A stretch of DNA of 64,000 bases from Callorhinus ursinus. Lineage: Eukaryota; Chordata; Mammalia; Carnivora; Otariidae. The notes under the pieces are model-generated. The model was not told the DNA's origin. It did no database searches and saw only the letters and a program-made list of their open reading frames with translations. The first letter of the stretch is position 1; each line of letters starts with the position of its first letter. Position numbers and translations under genes: made by a program. Positions 35,225 through 48,400 of this stretch are shown in pieces. The stretch lies in the NCBI RefSeq assembly GCF_003265705.1, contig NW_020312775.1:8094075-8158074 (forward strand), written 5' to 3'.

Positions 35225-37545
35225 GTATTTTGTCTAAGTTTTGGTAACCCCAACTTACTTTTATCTTCCATTTGCCTGACGAATGCTTTTCCATCCCTTC
35301 ACTTTCAATCTGTATGTGTCTTTAAGTCTGAAATGAGTCACTTATAGGTGATATATATATACACTTATAGGTGGTATATTATCCATTCTGTCACTTTATA
35401 TCTTTTGATTGGGGTTTTTAGTCCATTTACATTCAAAGTAATTATTATTTTTAAAGATTTTATTTATCTATTTGACAGAGATAGAGAGAGCGAGAGCAGG
35501 AACATAAGCAGGGGTAGTGGGAGAGGGAAGAAACAGGCCTCCTGCCAAGGAGGGAGCTTGATGGTTGCTTAAGTTTGAAGCCATTCTAAAAGCATGAAGT
35601 TTTACTCTCTCCCCATTTTAGGTATATGGTTTCATACTTTACATCCTTTTATTTTGTGAATCCCTTGATTAATTTTTATAGATATACTATTTTTGCTGTT
35701 TTTGTGTTCATATTTTTGTTACTCCTGCTTATTGTTTTTCCTTTCTTCTTTTTTTTTTATGGTCTTCCTTGTCTAGTCACAGAGTCCCCTTTAACATATG
35801 CTGTAGGACTCTACTGGTCATGAATTCCTTTAACTTTTGTTTGGGAAACTCTTTATCTCTTTTATTCTGACTGATACCATTGCTGTGTAAAGTATACTTG
35901 GCTGAAGGGTTTGCTGTTGTTATTACTGTTGTTGTTCTTTTCCTTTCTGCTTTTTGAATGTATCATCCCACTCCTTTCTGGCCGGAAAATTTGTGCTGAA
36001 AAATCAGCTGGCAGCTTATCTCCTTTTCATTTAGCTGTCTTGTTGTGATTTTGTCCTGTTCTTTCATTTGAGAAACATTCTTGTCTTTTCATTTTGACTA
36101 ACTCTCTGTGTCTGTTTCTGTGTGTAGGAAAGTCACACATTTTGTTCTTGAATGTAGTGGCCTTATGAAGAAGAGGTCCTGTAGTGCTCTGCAGTGACTA
36201 TGTCCTCTGTTCACCAGAATTTTTTGATTCAAGGGTGTCTTATTTGTGTGTTGCATGTCCCTTACTGTTATGGTTGAGCCACATTTGCCTTTAGTCCAGT
36301 CATCTTCAGTGGCTCTCTTTGCCTAATTTGGGCAGGTTTTATTCTTTGTGTTGTTAGTGAGCCAGCCTGGAGCCATCTTGGGCTTAAATCAAGCCATACC
36401 AGGCATTTGCCATAGCTGCAGTAGCACCAAACTGCAGGGTGCTCTTCCTGCATCTCCCCCTGAGAAGCTTTTGTTGGTGGGTGAGCCTGGCAGTCAAACC
36501 AGATATCTACCACCAATCCACTGTTTGGGCCACAGTTGGAATGGTATGTGTGTTTCTATTACCTTCTCCCCAAGGCAGGAGTCACTTTGGAATAGTGCTG
36601 TCCCTTGTTGAGGCTTCTTGGAAACTGCCATGCTTGTGGTGCAACTATGGATGAGCTTCTGTCCCTGGGCAGGTCAATAGGAGAACATGGGGGTAGGGCT
36701 TGCAGTGTTAACAATGTGTGCACTGATCTGCTGTGGGAGGGGGCCTATAGCTGCCTGGGAAAATTCATGCCCAGGCCAGTATGGAGGGAAAGATTCCACA
36801 AAAGAGTGCAGTGACAGAGCATGCTATTAGCAAGCTAAGTAGAGAGTGTTTGTTCTGTGTTGGTTCCTGAAGGTGCCTTTGCATCTAGGCAGATAGGGAA
36901 ATGGTGCCCACCAGCAATTTTGTTGTTGGAGAAATTGCCAAAGATCTCTGTCCTTCCAGCACAAGCTCTGAGATTAGTAAATAAACTTGCTTCTCATTTA
37001 CCCCAGGCATTTCCTAAACTGCCGCTTCTATGCTCTATCTCTGTGGGGTTATTTGTTGTGCTGGGTTTTTTTGTTGTTGTTTTGTTTTTTTTTAAGGGTG
37101 GGAACTTAGTTTCCTGTCATCCTTCCAAAGCCAATCCCAGGGATTTTAAAGTTCCATGTGTTAAGACCCACTAACTGTAAGAACTCAGGAAGTGTGGCCT
37201 CTCTGGCTTTCAAAGTCAAATATTATGGAGATTCGCCCTCTCAGTGTGGGTACCCCATGCCTGGGGTGCCCAGTTTGGGAATTGCTCCTTTCCCCTCTCC
37301 ATGCTTCTGGTATCCTCCTGTGAAGGATGGGTCCAATGGGTTAATTTTGGCTCCTGACTAAGTCTCCACCCTTCCTATCCACTTGGATATGGACTCATTA
37401 CATTTAGCTGTGGAGAGTCTGCTCTGCCAGTCTTCAGGTTACTCTCTGGCTTGTTTACCCTGATGTGAGAGCTATCCAGCTATATCTGCTGGACAAAGTG
37501 AGCTTAGAATCCTCTACTCCTGCATCTTCCCTGGAAATCCCATAC
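35225..37545 (-). mobile_element. L1: second, older L1 5' half (endonuclease start, ORF1 remnant, 5'UTR)
   Basis: Also minus strand. CACTTTCAATCTGTATGTGT (35300) and TTTTGATTGGGGTTTTTAGTCC (35404) are endonuclease start. AACTCTTTATCTC near 35848 is ORF1 C-terminus, but most of ORF1 is missing. 36060-37540 is a long GC-richer 5'UTR ending in CTCCTGCATCTTCCCTGG, the antisense of the L1 opening. Open frames on the plus strand here (36348-36611, 36857-37174) are shadows with no known domain. More diverged than the neighbour at 32521-35212. Confidence 0.75.
35443..35568 (-). mobile_element. SINEC: Can-SINE, head missing
   Basis: TTTTAAAGATTTTATTTATC, GACAGAGATAGAGAGAGCGAG and CTGCCAAGGAGGGAGCTTGATG give the tail and body in reverse. 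The tRNA-like head (the right side) is absent, so the copy is 5' truncated at about 35568. Confidence 0.85.
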
Positions 37546-38016
37546 TCACATTTTAAATGATGAATATTACTTGATTTAAATAAGATCTAGGAATAATGGG
37601 ATTTTTTTAGAATATAAATTATCACCATAGTTTGACTAAGTGAAAAATAGAATTTGATATGTGGTTTTAAACTAAATATACATAAATTTCCAAATCTTTT
37701 CTTTAAACTTTTAAAATTTCCTATAAATAGCAAATTTAATAACAAAAAAGTAGCCAAACTAGTGCAGCATTACATTTTTTCAACATAAAGCTATATACAA
37801 GTATCAGTAAACTCTGAAGACCTATCACAAAATCCACTCATTTTGAAAAATGGGCACTTTCAGGAATGTACACACAATATTTTTTAGCTATCACATTGCT
37901 CTTTAGTTCAAATAATTTAAATGAAATACATTAGAAAGAAGATATAATTCATAATTAATTATGTAATCCTAATAATTTTGGAGTTATAAAAATATTTAGA
38001 ATGTGGCACTGATCCT
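37546..38016. other. unique AT-rich DNA, no gene seen
   Basis: No recognised exon or repeat. Confidence 0.55.
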
Positions 38017-38029
38017 AATAAACATTGTG

Positions 38030-38229
38030 TCGGGGCTCCTGGGTGGCTCAGTCATTAAGCATCTGCCTTCGGCTTAAGTCGTGATCCCGGGGTCCTGGGA
38101 TCGAGCCCCACATCGGGCTCCCTGCTCCATGGGAAGCCTGCTTCTCCCTCTCCCACTCCCCCAGCTTGTGTTCCCTCTCTCACTGTCTCTCTCTGTCAAA
38201 TAAATAAAAACAAACAAAAAAATACAATA
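38030..38229 (+). mobile_element. SINEC: Can-SINE
   Basis: GGGGCTCCTGGGTGGCTCAG head, GATCCCGGGGTCCTGGGATC, CTCCATGGGAAGCCTGC, AATAAAAACAAAC tail. Perfect 13-nt duplication AATAAACATTGTG (38017-38029 and 38230-38242). Confidence 0.95.
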
Positions 38230-38242
38230 AATAAACATTGTG

Positions 38243-39150
38243 CCACTAAAACTAAAAACATTAATAAATATGTGTGAGTTCTTGACAAAAATTTCTCTAA
38301 TAAATCCTTTACAGAGGTGAAACTATTGTCAGGTCTTCTATAATAAAAATCCAAACATATTCTGGGGAAGAAAATATACATGACATGCAGGAGAATTTAG
38401 TAATTTATTAATATATTCTCATAATATTTTGGTCTAATTTTTTTTAAATAAAATGTAGTCTGGTATATTTAGGAAAAGATTACACAAAGAATAAACTAGA
38501 ATCATCTGACACCATTCAGCACTTGATGAATAATTGTTAAATGGATAAAAACCTATTGAATGTTTAAGTGTCATTATGCCACAATTACCTTGTGGCATTC
38601 ATTCCAGTTTATTTAAAAAACAAACAGACAAGAAACAAACCTAAGGATGAAAGAAAAAAAAGTCTTCAGTGCTTTTCCATACTTAACCCATTTATCACTC
38701 TTTTTAGGCAAATGTTCTAAATGGCCTTTTTCTCAGGCTTTTGAATAACCCATTTCTGCTATAATGAACATCCTTCTGTATCAGTACCTTGGTTTCCCAA
38801 GTCATGAATTTTCCACCAATAAGAGCTTCTGAAACCCTACATCCTTCATGATCTTTAATCTTAAAGAAGAAAAAATACGTTTTGACAATTCTACTTTGTT
38901 TGGACAGAATATCTAAATCTAAAATACCAAATAAAACATCTCTGACATTCACTGAACAACAAAAAATATTTATCATGTATTACACTTTAGGTCTTGCTAT
39001 GTATTGAGTATACTTTGGCAAATAAAAGAACATGGTCCAAGACTGCCTGGCACTTGTATTCTATTAATATAATATATAATATGTAACATAGTATTCTATA
39101 TTATATTTCTTAGGTTTATGCAAAATAATGTTTGTGCTTTCTTTCAAGGA
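38243..39150. other. unique AT-rich DNA, no gene seen
   Basis: No recognised exon or repeat. The 90-codon minus frame at 38704-38976 has no recognisable domain; it is the longest frame in this stretch and probably chance. Confidence 0.5.
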
Positions 39151-39157
39151 CTGATAT

Positions 39158-39206
<49 letters not shown>

Positions 39207-40025
39207 TTTAAATTCTAATTATTTAACATATAGGGTGATACTGGTTTCAGGAATAGAATTCAGTGGTTCATCACTTACATACAACACCCAGTGCTAATCA
39301 TAACAAGTGCCCTCCTTAATACCCATCACCCAGCTAGCTCATCTTTACCTACCTCCCTCCATCAACCATCAGCTTGTTCTCTATTGTTAAGAGTCTCTCA
39401 TGGTTTGTTTCCCTCTCTCTTTTTTTCCTCCCATATGTTTACTTGTTTTGTTTCTTAATTCCACATATGAGTGAAATCATATGGTATTTGTTTTTCTCTG
39501 ACTGACTTATTTCCCTTAGCATAATACACTCTAGCTACAACCACGTCCTTGTAAATGGCAAGATTTCGTTCTTTTTGATGGCTGAATAACATTCTATTTT
39601 GTGTATGTATACCACATCTTCTTTATCCATTTGTCAGTCGATTTGGGCTCTTTCTATAGTTTGGCTATTGTTGATAACGTTGCTATAAACATTGGGGTTC
39701 ATGAACCCCTTTGAATCTGTATTTTTTATCCTTTGGGTAAATACCTAGTAGTACAATTGCTGGATCATAAATCTATTTTTAACTTTTTGAGGAACTTCCA
39801 TACTGTTTTCCAGAGTGGCTGCACCAGTTTGCATTCCCACTAACAGTGTTAAGAGGGTTCCCCTTTCTTCATATCCTCATCAACACCTGTTGTTTCCTGT
39901 ATTGTTCACTTTAGCCATTCTGACAGGTGTGAAGTGGTACCTCATCTTGGTTTTGATTTGTATTTCCCTAATGATGAGTGATGTTGAGCATCTTTTCATG
40001 TGTCTGTTAGCCAGCAGGTGAAATT
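39151..40025 (-). mobile_element. L1: 5'-truncated L1 (3'UTR and C-terminal ORF2)
   Basis: The plus strand begins with a (TTTA)n array (39156-39202), the expanded antisense tail. It continues CAACACCCAGTGCTAATCAT (3'UTR), then the antisense ORF2 C-terminus: TATTTCCCTTAGCATAATAC (39507), TTCTTTATCCATTTG (39616), GGGTAAATACCTAGTAGTAC (39735) and TTTTCATGTGTCTGTTAGCC (39993). It ends near 40020. Frames are broken. No clear duplication found. Confidence 0.9.
39156..39202. repeat. (TTTA)n microsatellite
   Basis: About 11 TTTA units forming the tail of the minus-strand L1. Confidence 0.95.
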
Positions 40026-40634
40026 TTAACACCCATTTGAATAATTACTGATTACCTTTTTGTTTCCTTTATTTTGAACATTTAAAAATTATTGAATTTG
40101 ATCTAAGAAGAATTTGACATGATTAAAAGGAAGATTTTTTGACTTCCCCTGTGTCTAGTAAAGTCTCTTGTGATCCTTAAACAGTACTGTTAAATAGTCA
40201 ACCATAAACAAATTAGAATTCCAGAAATTTATGGCTGTATACTAAATTAATTGCTATTAATCAAGTTTTTTTATGAAGCCTTTTCTATGTTACATTTATC
40301 TTAACAAAATTTTAAAAATCTGCCTACTTAAAGTAGTAAATACATTTTCCTCCTGTGACAAAAAGAATTGATGGAATAAAAAATGAAAGCTTACTTTCAT
40401 TCTCACCAGAATTTAAGAGGTGAAAGATTGAAAGATATTTTAAGTTATTCCATTTAAGTAAGTGGTTCTCCAATTTGCCAATGCATAAAATCAATTTGAA
40501 AACTTGACAAAAATATAATTTCAAGTCTCCATTCCCGAAGTAATTGATAATACTGGCCTAGAGATTGGCATGGCATCAGTATACTTTTTGCCTTTTTTAT
40601 TGTTATAAAATATATATAACATAAAAATTTACTG
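40026..40634. other. unique AT-rich DNA, no gene seen
   Basis: No recognised exon or repeat. Confidence 0.55.
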
Positions 40635-40646
40635 AAAAAGTATCTC

Positions 40647-40856
40647 GGGGCACCTAGGTGGCTCAGTTGGTTAAGCATCTGACTGTTGATTTTGGCTGGG
40701 GTCATGATCTCAGGGTCATGGGATAGAGCTCCACAGTGGAGTCTGCTTGAGATTCTCTCCCTCTTTGTACCTTTGCCCCCTTCCCCACTGGCTCTCTCTC
40801 ACTCATTCTCTCTCTCTCAAACAAATAAACAAACTAACAAATAAATAAATACTCTT
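40647..40856 (+). mobile_element. SINEC: Can-SINE (older subtype)
   Basis: GGGGCACCTAGGTGGCTCAG head, GACTGTTGATTTTGGCTGGG, TGGAGTCTGCTTGAGATTCTC, (AAAT/AAAC)n tail. Probable diverged duplication AAAGTATCTC / AAAGTGTCTC (near 40637-40646 and 40860-40869). Confidence 0.93.
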
Positions 40857-40869
40857 TTTAAAGTGTCTC

Positions 40870-42309
40870 CATTAACAAGATCCCACAGGTCATGCATCTG
40901 CACATGAAAATTTGAGATGCACTGATTTTAACTATTATAAAAATCATTCATATGTACTTTTTTCATTCAAAAACTTGTATATGTCAATAAGGCTGTTGCT
41001 GCTGTCATGTAGCATTCAATTGTGAAGGATATATGTAGACTCCAAACAAGCATAAGACATAGGAATAATGAAATGTATTGCCCTGTCTTTTTGTCACAAT
41101 TTCAGTTTAGATTTGCAAATATAGTGCTAAATAGTAGTACAATCTAACATAATTGGATGCTCTGACTTTGATATTGCAAATATCTTACTACTAATACATT
41201 TAAAACTTTTTTGACAGACTTCTACTTAACCAATTTATTTGGCAAAGTTTATTATTTTCACGATGAATAAAACATATTGACTTGACCCTAGTAAGGTGTA
41301 TGTCCCCAATTAGGATTCTGATTTACAGCATATCTATTCCCTTTTGCTGCAAAATTATTTTTATACTTAGGAAAAGTTAGATATGGGTTCATAGATAGGT
41401 TTATATCAGCTTGCCTTGCTATTAAAATTATTTAGTTAAAAATAAATTATTTAGTTTAATTAAAACCTTAAGTTAACTAATAAAATATCAATATAAAAAA
41501 CAATTGCTTCAAAAAGATTAAATTGGATTTTCAAGAAGGTTTGTTAAGGGTAAGTTGCACAAATACTTGTCATAGTATTATGTCTGAGCAATATAACTGC
41601 AGAGGATTTGGGAAAAGTACTATAAAACTCTAGAAGTATTCCATATCCAGAAAACTTTTCAAGAATGTTTACATACACAGTCTATTTTATGGGAACCCAA
41701 ACTGGAAACCACTGACTGAGTACTATGGGTGTGCTTTGTATAGTAAAGATAAGGCATGGGTCTAATCAGTGAGTCAAAGCAAGTCAAAGACCCTACATCA
41801 AATGATGGAAGATAAATGTATACTTCTTTGTTTTAATTATTTATGTATCACACGTATTTAAGGCATATTTTCATTTTTTAATAATTTAATTATTCATCTG
41901 ATTTCTTTGATAACCATCCTACTACTGGTTCCTATTGTATCTGTTAAAAGTTCTGTTATTAAGAATTAAATGGGGTTATGTTTTTATAAATAAAAACTTT
42001 CTAACCAAATGTTTGTGAACCCTGTAAATAAAATTTAGATCTAATTTGTGGTTTAATTATTGGTGTGTGTGCATTAATGTATATTTATGTGAAGAAAATA
42101 TTTCCAGTGATCTGGGATGGACACAATTTAACAGACTTTATCTTGACCATTTCATGAACTCTATAACAAATAATTATTATTTATTTAATGTGATATAAAA
42201 TAGTAATTTTTTACATTATGCAATTACACATTTCCAATTAAAAAATACCACAATACACTTGTGTTTATTACACATATGATATGCCAAAAACTCTCTTTTT
42301 GCATGCATT
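40870..42309. other. unique AT-rich DNA, no gene seen
   Basis: About 1.4 kb with no recognised exon or repeat and no frame above 60 codons. Confidence 0.55.
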
Positions 42310-42440
42310 TTATCCTTTCAACAACTATTTGAGGTAAGTACTATTTTATTCCTATTTAATAGATGAGGAAACTGAGGTTCAGATAAGAAGATAAAAGGCA
42401 GAGCTGAGATTCAATCAAAGAAGTTTCTGACTCTTGGGCC
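42310..42440 (+). mobile_element. MIR: MIR SINE (ancient mammalian)
   Basis: ACAACTATTTGAGGTAAGTACTATT, then AATAGATGAGGAAACTGAGG, then GGCAGAGCTGAGATTCAATC and TCTGACTCTT are the MIR core and 3' part. The usual segment between the GGTTCAGA and GGCAGAGCT blocks (the CACACAGCTAGTAAG part) is shortened. MIRs predate placental mammals. Confidence 0.85.
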
Positions 42441-43540
42441 CCTTGTAGGCTTGATAGCTGCATGCCAATTATCCTCCAGAATGTTTCTTGGCAAGATGAA
42501 GAGAGGGCAAGGTAAACTGAGCTCTCATGTAAGATTCAAATATGACTTTGGGAGCCTGGGTTTTAAATCATGTGCTATCATTATATTTTTGTATAACTAT
42601 GCACCAGTAAAATATCCTTCAGACTCAATTTCCACATTTAATGGAGTATTTGTGTATAATATTAAAATGCCCACTTAAGCACTGAAAGATTTTTTATATT
42701 CTCATATCAGGGACTCATTTTTTAATTAGAAGGTTGACCAAAGACCCAGTTTCATCTTGTTCTCTTGCTTAATATCTCTTCTTGGTCTTCTACTGCTCAT
42801 GAGAATAGTCCTCTGAGAATGGCATGGAGTCAAACCAAAAATTTTGAATTAATAGTTTATTAAATTTTTGGTAGAGAAAACTGAAGCTATTATATTAGAA
42901 ACTAATTTAGAAAGCATAATTTTCAAAGATTGGTTTTGCCCTGACTTTGTTTAGTTGAGTATAATTTTCTGTTCATACTGTCTACACATGAAATGGCTAA
43001 GTAAATTACCTATGCTGTTTGCCAAGACTTTTTTTTCTAAAAGTAAAATTTTACACCCTACTTATAGGCTAATTACTGTAGTCCATCACAAATATGCAAA
43101 AAATTCAGAGTATGCCTTTGTTGATCTTTGTGTTCTGAACAAATTTAGTTAACTGATGAATGTCAAACATTTCTTTGTTAAGTTTAGCAAACTGAATTAG
43201 ACTTATGTTTCATTTGAAGAGGAGTTTAGAGAAATCTTATATGCTACATCTGATTTAAGTGTTGCTTGTCTAAAGAATGTCAAAGCCATCTGCAAATGAA
43301 CAGAGTTACTTCTGTGAGTCATTCTAAAAAGATATGAAAATCAGTTGTATATTTATATTTTTAATTTTAAAATATTTTAATATTATGAAAATAAAATTTA
43401 TTATTTATTAGAATGCAAAATTCATATTTTTTTCAAGATTTACAATATGGTTTTCAATTATCTGGCACATTTAATACAATCTGTGTCAAAAGAAACTATT
43501 TGAGATATATCTTTGTGACTCCTTAGTGATGGATGGCTTT
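42441..43540. other. unique AT-rich DNA, no gene seen
   Basis: About 1.1 kb, no recognised exon. The frames at 42451-42678 and 42955-43152 (+) show no domain. Confidence 0.5.
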
Positions 43541-43829
43541 GTTTCCAGTTTTTATTTAATTCTAGTTAGTTAACATATAGTGTAATATTGGTATCAGGAG
43601 TAGAATTTAGTGATTCATCACTTATATATAACACCCAGTGCTCATCACAAGTGCCCTCCTTAATACCCATTACCCATTTAGCCCATCCTCCACCCACCTC
43701 CAAGCCATCAACCCTCAGTTTGTTCTCCATAGTTAAGTCTAATGGTATGCCTCCCTCTCAGTCCACCTCCTTCCCCTAATTTCATCTGTTTTGTTTCTTA
43801 AATTCCACATATAAGTGAAAGCATGTGGT

Positions 43830-46800
43830 ATTTGTCTTTCTCTGACTGACTTGTTTCACTTAGCATAATACACTCTAGCTCCATCCACATCCGTGCACAT
43901 GGCAAGATTTCATTATTTAGATGGCTGAGTAATATTTCATTGTATGTGAATACCACTTTTCTTTATCCATTCATCAGTTGATGGGTATTTGAGCTCTCCA
44001 TAATTTGGCTATTGTTGATAATACTATAAACTTTGGGGTGCATCTGTCCCTTCAATTCAGTATTTTTTAATCCATTGTAGTGCAATTGCTGGGTCAGAGG
44101 GTAGTTCTAATTTTAACTTTTTGAGGAACCCCCATCCCGTTTTCCAGAGTGGCTGTACCACTTTGCATTCTCACACAGTGTAAGAAGGAACTTTCTCCAC
44201 ATCATCACCAACATCTGTTCTATCCTGTGTTGTTAAATTTAGCCATTCTGACAGATGTGAGGTAATATCTCATTGTTGTTTTGATTTGTATTTCCCTGAT
44301 GATGAGTGATGTTGATATGCTTTTTCACGCATCTGTTAGCCATCTGCATATCTGCTTTGGAAAAATATCTATTCATGTCTTCTGTCCATTTCTTAACTGG
44401 ATTATTTGCTTTTTGGATGTTGACTTGGATAACGTCTTTATAGATTTCAGATACTAACCCTTTATCAGATATGTCATTTGAAAATATCTTCTCCCATTCT
44501 ATAGTCTGACTTTTAGTTTCATTTACTGTTTCCTTCCCTGTGCAGTAGCTTTTTATCTTGATGAAATCCCAGTAGTTCATTTTTGCTTTTCTTTCCATCA
44601 CCTCAGGAGACATATATAGTAAGAATTTGCTTCAGCCTATGTCAAAGAGGGTGCTACCTGTGTTCTCCTCGAGGATTTTGATGGTTTTCTCACATTTAGG
44701 TCTTTCATCCATTTTGAATTTATTTTTGTGTATGATGCCAGAAACTGATCCAATTTCATTCTTCTGCATGTTGCTGTACAATTTTCCCAACACCATTTGA
44801 TGAAGATACTGTCTTTTTTTCCATTGGATATTCTTTCCTGCTTTATTGAAGACTTATTGAACATATAGTTGTGGGTCCATTTCTGGGTTTTCTATTCTAT
44901 TCCATTGATTTATGTGTCTATTTTTGTGCCAGGACCATACTGTTGTCATGACTACAGCTTTGTAATATAGCTTGAAGTATGGAATCACGATGCCTCCAGC
45001 TTTGCTTTTCATTTTTAATATTGTTTTGGCTATTCAGGCTTTTTTGTGTTTCCATACAAATTTTAAGATTGTTTGTTCTAGCTTTTTGAAAAATGTTGGT
45101 GGTATTTTGATAGGAATTGCATTAAATGTGTAGACTGCCTTTGGCAGTATGGACATTTTAACAATATTTATTCTTACAATCCATGAGCATGGAATGTTAC
45201 TCCATTTCTTTCTGTCCCCTTCAATTTCTTTCATAGTGTTCTATGGTTTTCAAATTACAGGTCTTTTCCCCCTTTTGGTTAGGTTTATCCCTAGGTATCT
45301 TATGATTTTTGGTACAATTGTAAACGGGAACCATTCCTTGATTTTTCTTTCTGCGGCTTCATTATTGGCATATAGAAATGAAACTGATTTCTGTATGTTC
45401 ATTCTGTATCCTGTGACTTTGCTGAATTTTTGTGTCAGTTCTATCAATTTTTTGGTGGAGTTTTTCGGGTTTTCTATGCCTAGACTTTCTATTTCTAGAC
45501 TATCATGCCTCCTGCAAATAAAGAATGATTGACTTCTTCCTTGCTGACTTGGATTCTATTTATTTCATTTTATTTTTTGATTTCTGAGGCTTGGACTTCC
45601 AGTATTATGTTAAATAACCATGGTGAGAGTGGACAACCCTGTCCTGTTCCCGACCATACAGGGAAAGTTCTCATTTTTCCCCATTGAGGATGATATTAGC
45701 TGTAGGCCTCTTGTATATGGCCTTTATGAGGTTGAGGTATGTCCCCTCTATCCCTACTTGTTTGAGGGTTTTTATCAAGAATGCATGCTCTACTTCATCA
45801 CATGCTTTTTCTGCATCTATTGAGAGGATCATATGGTTCTTGTCATTTATTTTATTAATGTGCTATATCACATTAATTGATTTGCAGATGTTGAACCACC
45901 CTTGCAGCCCAGGAATAAATCCCACTTGATTGTGGTGAATGATTGTTCTAATGAACTGGTTAATTAGACTTGCTAGTATTTTGTTGAGAGTATTTGCATC
46001 CATGTTCATCAGGAATATTGGTCTGTAATTCTTTTAAGTGGGGTCATCATTCTCTGGCTTTGGAATCAAGGTAATGCTGGCCTTGTAGAAAGACTTTGGA
46101 GGTTTTCCTCCCATTTCTGTTTTTTTTGGAACAGTTTGAGAAGAATAGACATTAACTCTACTTTAAACATCTGGTAGAATTCCCCTGGAAAGTCATCTGG
46201 CCCTGGACCATTGTTTATTGGGAGATTTTTGATTATTGGTTCAATTTCTTTGCTGGTTATGGTTCTTTCCAAATTATCTATTTCTCCTGTTTCAGTTTGT
46301 AGTTTATATGTTTTTGGAATTTATCCATTTCTTCCAGATTGTCTACTTTGTGGTATATAATTCATAATATTCTTTTATAATTGTTTATGTTTCTGTAGTG
46401 TTTTTTGTGATCTCTCCTTTTTCATTCATGATTTTATTTACTTGAGTCTTTTTTCTTTTTGATAATCTGGCTGTGAGTTTATCAATCCTGTTAATTCTTT
46501 CAAACAACCAGCTCTTAGTTTTGTTGATTTGTTCTACATTTTTTGTTTTTATATCATTTATTTCTGCTCTAATCTTTATTATTTCCCTTTTTTTGTTGCC
46601 ATTAGGCTTATTTCCTCTTCCTTTCCTATTTCTCTTAGGTGTACAGTTAGTTTCTGCATTTCAGACTTTTTTTCACTTCTTGAGGTAGCCCTGTATTGTT
46701 ATTACTTCCCTCTTATGACTGTTTTTGCTGCATCCAAAAGGTTTTGGACTGTCATGTTTTCATTTTCATTTGCTTCCATGTATACTTTTTATTTCTTCTT

Positions 46801-47560
46801 TAATTTCCTGGCTAACCCATTCATTCTTTAGCAGGATGTTCTTTAACCTCCATGTATTTTTGGTCTTTCACAATTTTTTTTTTTTTTTGTGGTTCACTTC
46901 AGGTTTCATGGCATTGTGGTTGGAAACTGTTCATGGTATGATATCAATCTTTTTGTCCTTGTTGAGGCCCAAATTGTGACCCAGTATGTGATCTATTCTG
47001 TAAAATGTCCCATGTGCACTCAAAAGAGTGTGTATTCTGCTGCTTAAGGATGCAATGTTCTGAATACATCTAATTTCATCTGGTCCTGTGTGTCATTCAA
47101 AGCCATTGTGTTCTTATTGATTTTCTGTTTAGATGATCTGTCCATTGCTATAAGTGGGGTGTTAAAAGCTCTGGCTATTATTATATTCCTATCAATAAGT
47201 TTCTTTAGGTTTTTTTTATTAATTGATTTATATATTTGGGTGCTCCCAATTTGAGGATATAATGCCCTTCCTCATCTCTTGTTAGAGTCTTTGGTTTAAA
47301 ATGTAGTTTGTCTGATATAAGTGTTGCTACTCCAGCTTTCTTTTGATGTCCATTAGCATGATAAATGATTTCCATCACCTCACTTTAAATCTGCAGGTGT
47401 CTTAAGTCTAAAATGAGGGCCTTGATTTAATTAATTAATTAAATGAGTGTCTTCTAGGCAGCTCTTATTTGGTTCCTTTTTTTTTTATTCTTCCTGACAC
47501 GCTATATATTTTGATTCAGAGTCATTATTAATAGATATGAATTTATTGCCAATGTATTAC
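43830..47560 (-). pseudogene. L1-ORF2: L1 ORF2p pseudogene
   Basis: Reverse-strand ORF2 with all regions present but broken. C-terminal piece 44239-44613 ([36 protein letters not shown]); thumb pieces 45034-45234 and 45250-45447 (PFTIVPKIIRYLGINLTK); palm piece 46066-46272 (NNGPGPDDFPGEFYQMFK). The catalytic FADD reads FAGG (codons within 45506-45517, minus strand), so both aspartates are replaced by glycine. The endonuclease region lies at about 46850-47450. Confidence 0.87.
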
Positions 47561-47589
47561 TTGTTTTTCTTGGTCTTTCTTTCCCAATC

Positions 47590-48400
47590 AAAGAGTCCCC
47601 TTTAATATGTCTTGCAGAGCTGGTTTAGTGGGAACAAACTCCTTTAGTTTTGTTTGTCTGGGAAACTCTTTATCTTTTTCTCTTCTGAATGACAACCTTG
47701 CTGGATAGAATATTCTTGGCATCTTTTTCCCCGTTCAATATGTTGAATATTCATGCCACACTCTTCTGTTCTGACAGGTTTCTGTGGAGAGAACTGCTGT
47801 GAATCTTACTAATTTTCCCTTGTAGATTAGGGATTCCTTTTCCCTTGCTACTTTCAGGATTCTTTCCTTATCTCTGTATTTTGCAAATTTTACTGCACTA
47901 TATCTTGGTGTTGGATGGCTTTTGTTGATTTTGATGGGAGTTTTCTGTGCCTCCTGAATTTGGATGTTTGTTTCCTTCTCCAGATTAGGGAAGTTATCAG
48001 CTATAATTTCTTCCAATAAACCTTTGGCCCCTTTTTCCTGTCTTCTTCTTGACTTCTATGATATGAATGCTATTATGTTTTATGAAGTCACTTATTTCCC
48101 TATGTTTACATTTGTGATCCAATATTTTTCTTTCCCTCTTCTTTTCATCTTCATTATATTCTATAATTTTATCTTCTATATCACTTATTCATTCCTCTGC
48201 TTCTTCCATATTTTTGTCATTACATCATTCAGTTTTTCATTTCAGTTATAACATTTTTTTTTTATTATTTCAGCCTGACTAGTTTTTAGGTCTTTTATCT
48301 CTGCAGTAAGGGACTGGTGTTTTCTTTGGTTTTCTCAAGCCCAGCTAGTATCCTTAAGATTGTTGTTTTGAATTCTGTTTCAGTCATATTACTTATATCT
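47590..48400 (-). pseudogene. L1-ORF1: L1 ORF1p pseudogene
   Basis: The best frame, 47735-48016 on the minus strand (93 codons), covers the RNA-recognition fold and start of the C-terminal domain: ETNIQIQEAQKTPIKIN, FAKYRDKERILKVAREK, STETCQNRRVWH. It is interrupted before the C-terminus (CTTTATC block near 47665) and upstream in the coiled-coil part. Confidence 0.85.

Noticed and set aside
39151..40025. Twin-primed insertion similar to that at 51733
   Set aside because: All recognisable L1 segments here are in one orientation and no inverted piece follows; it is plain 5' truncation.
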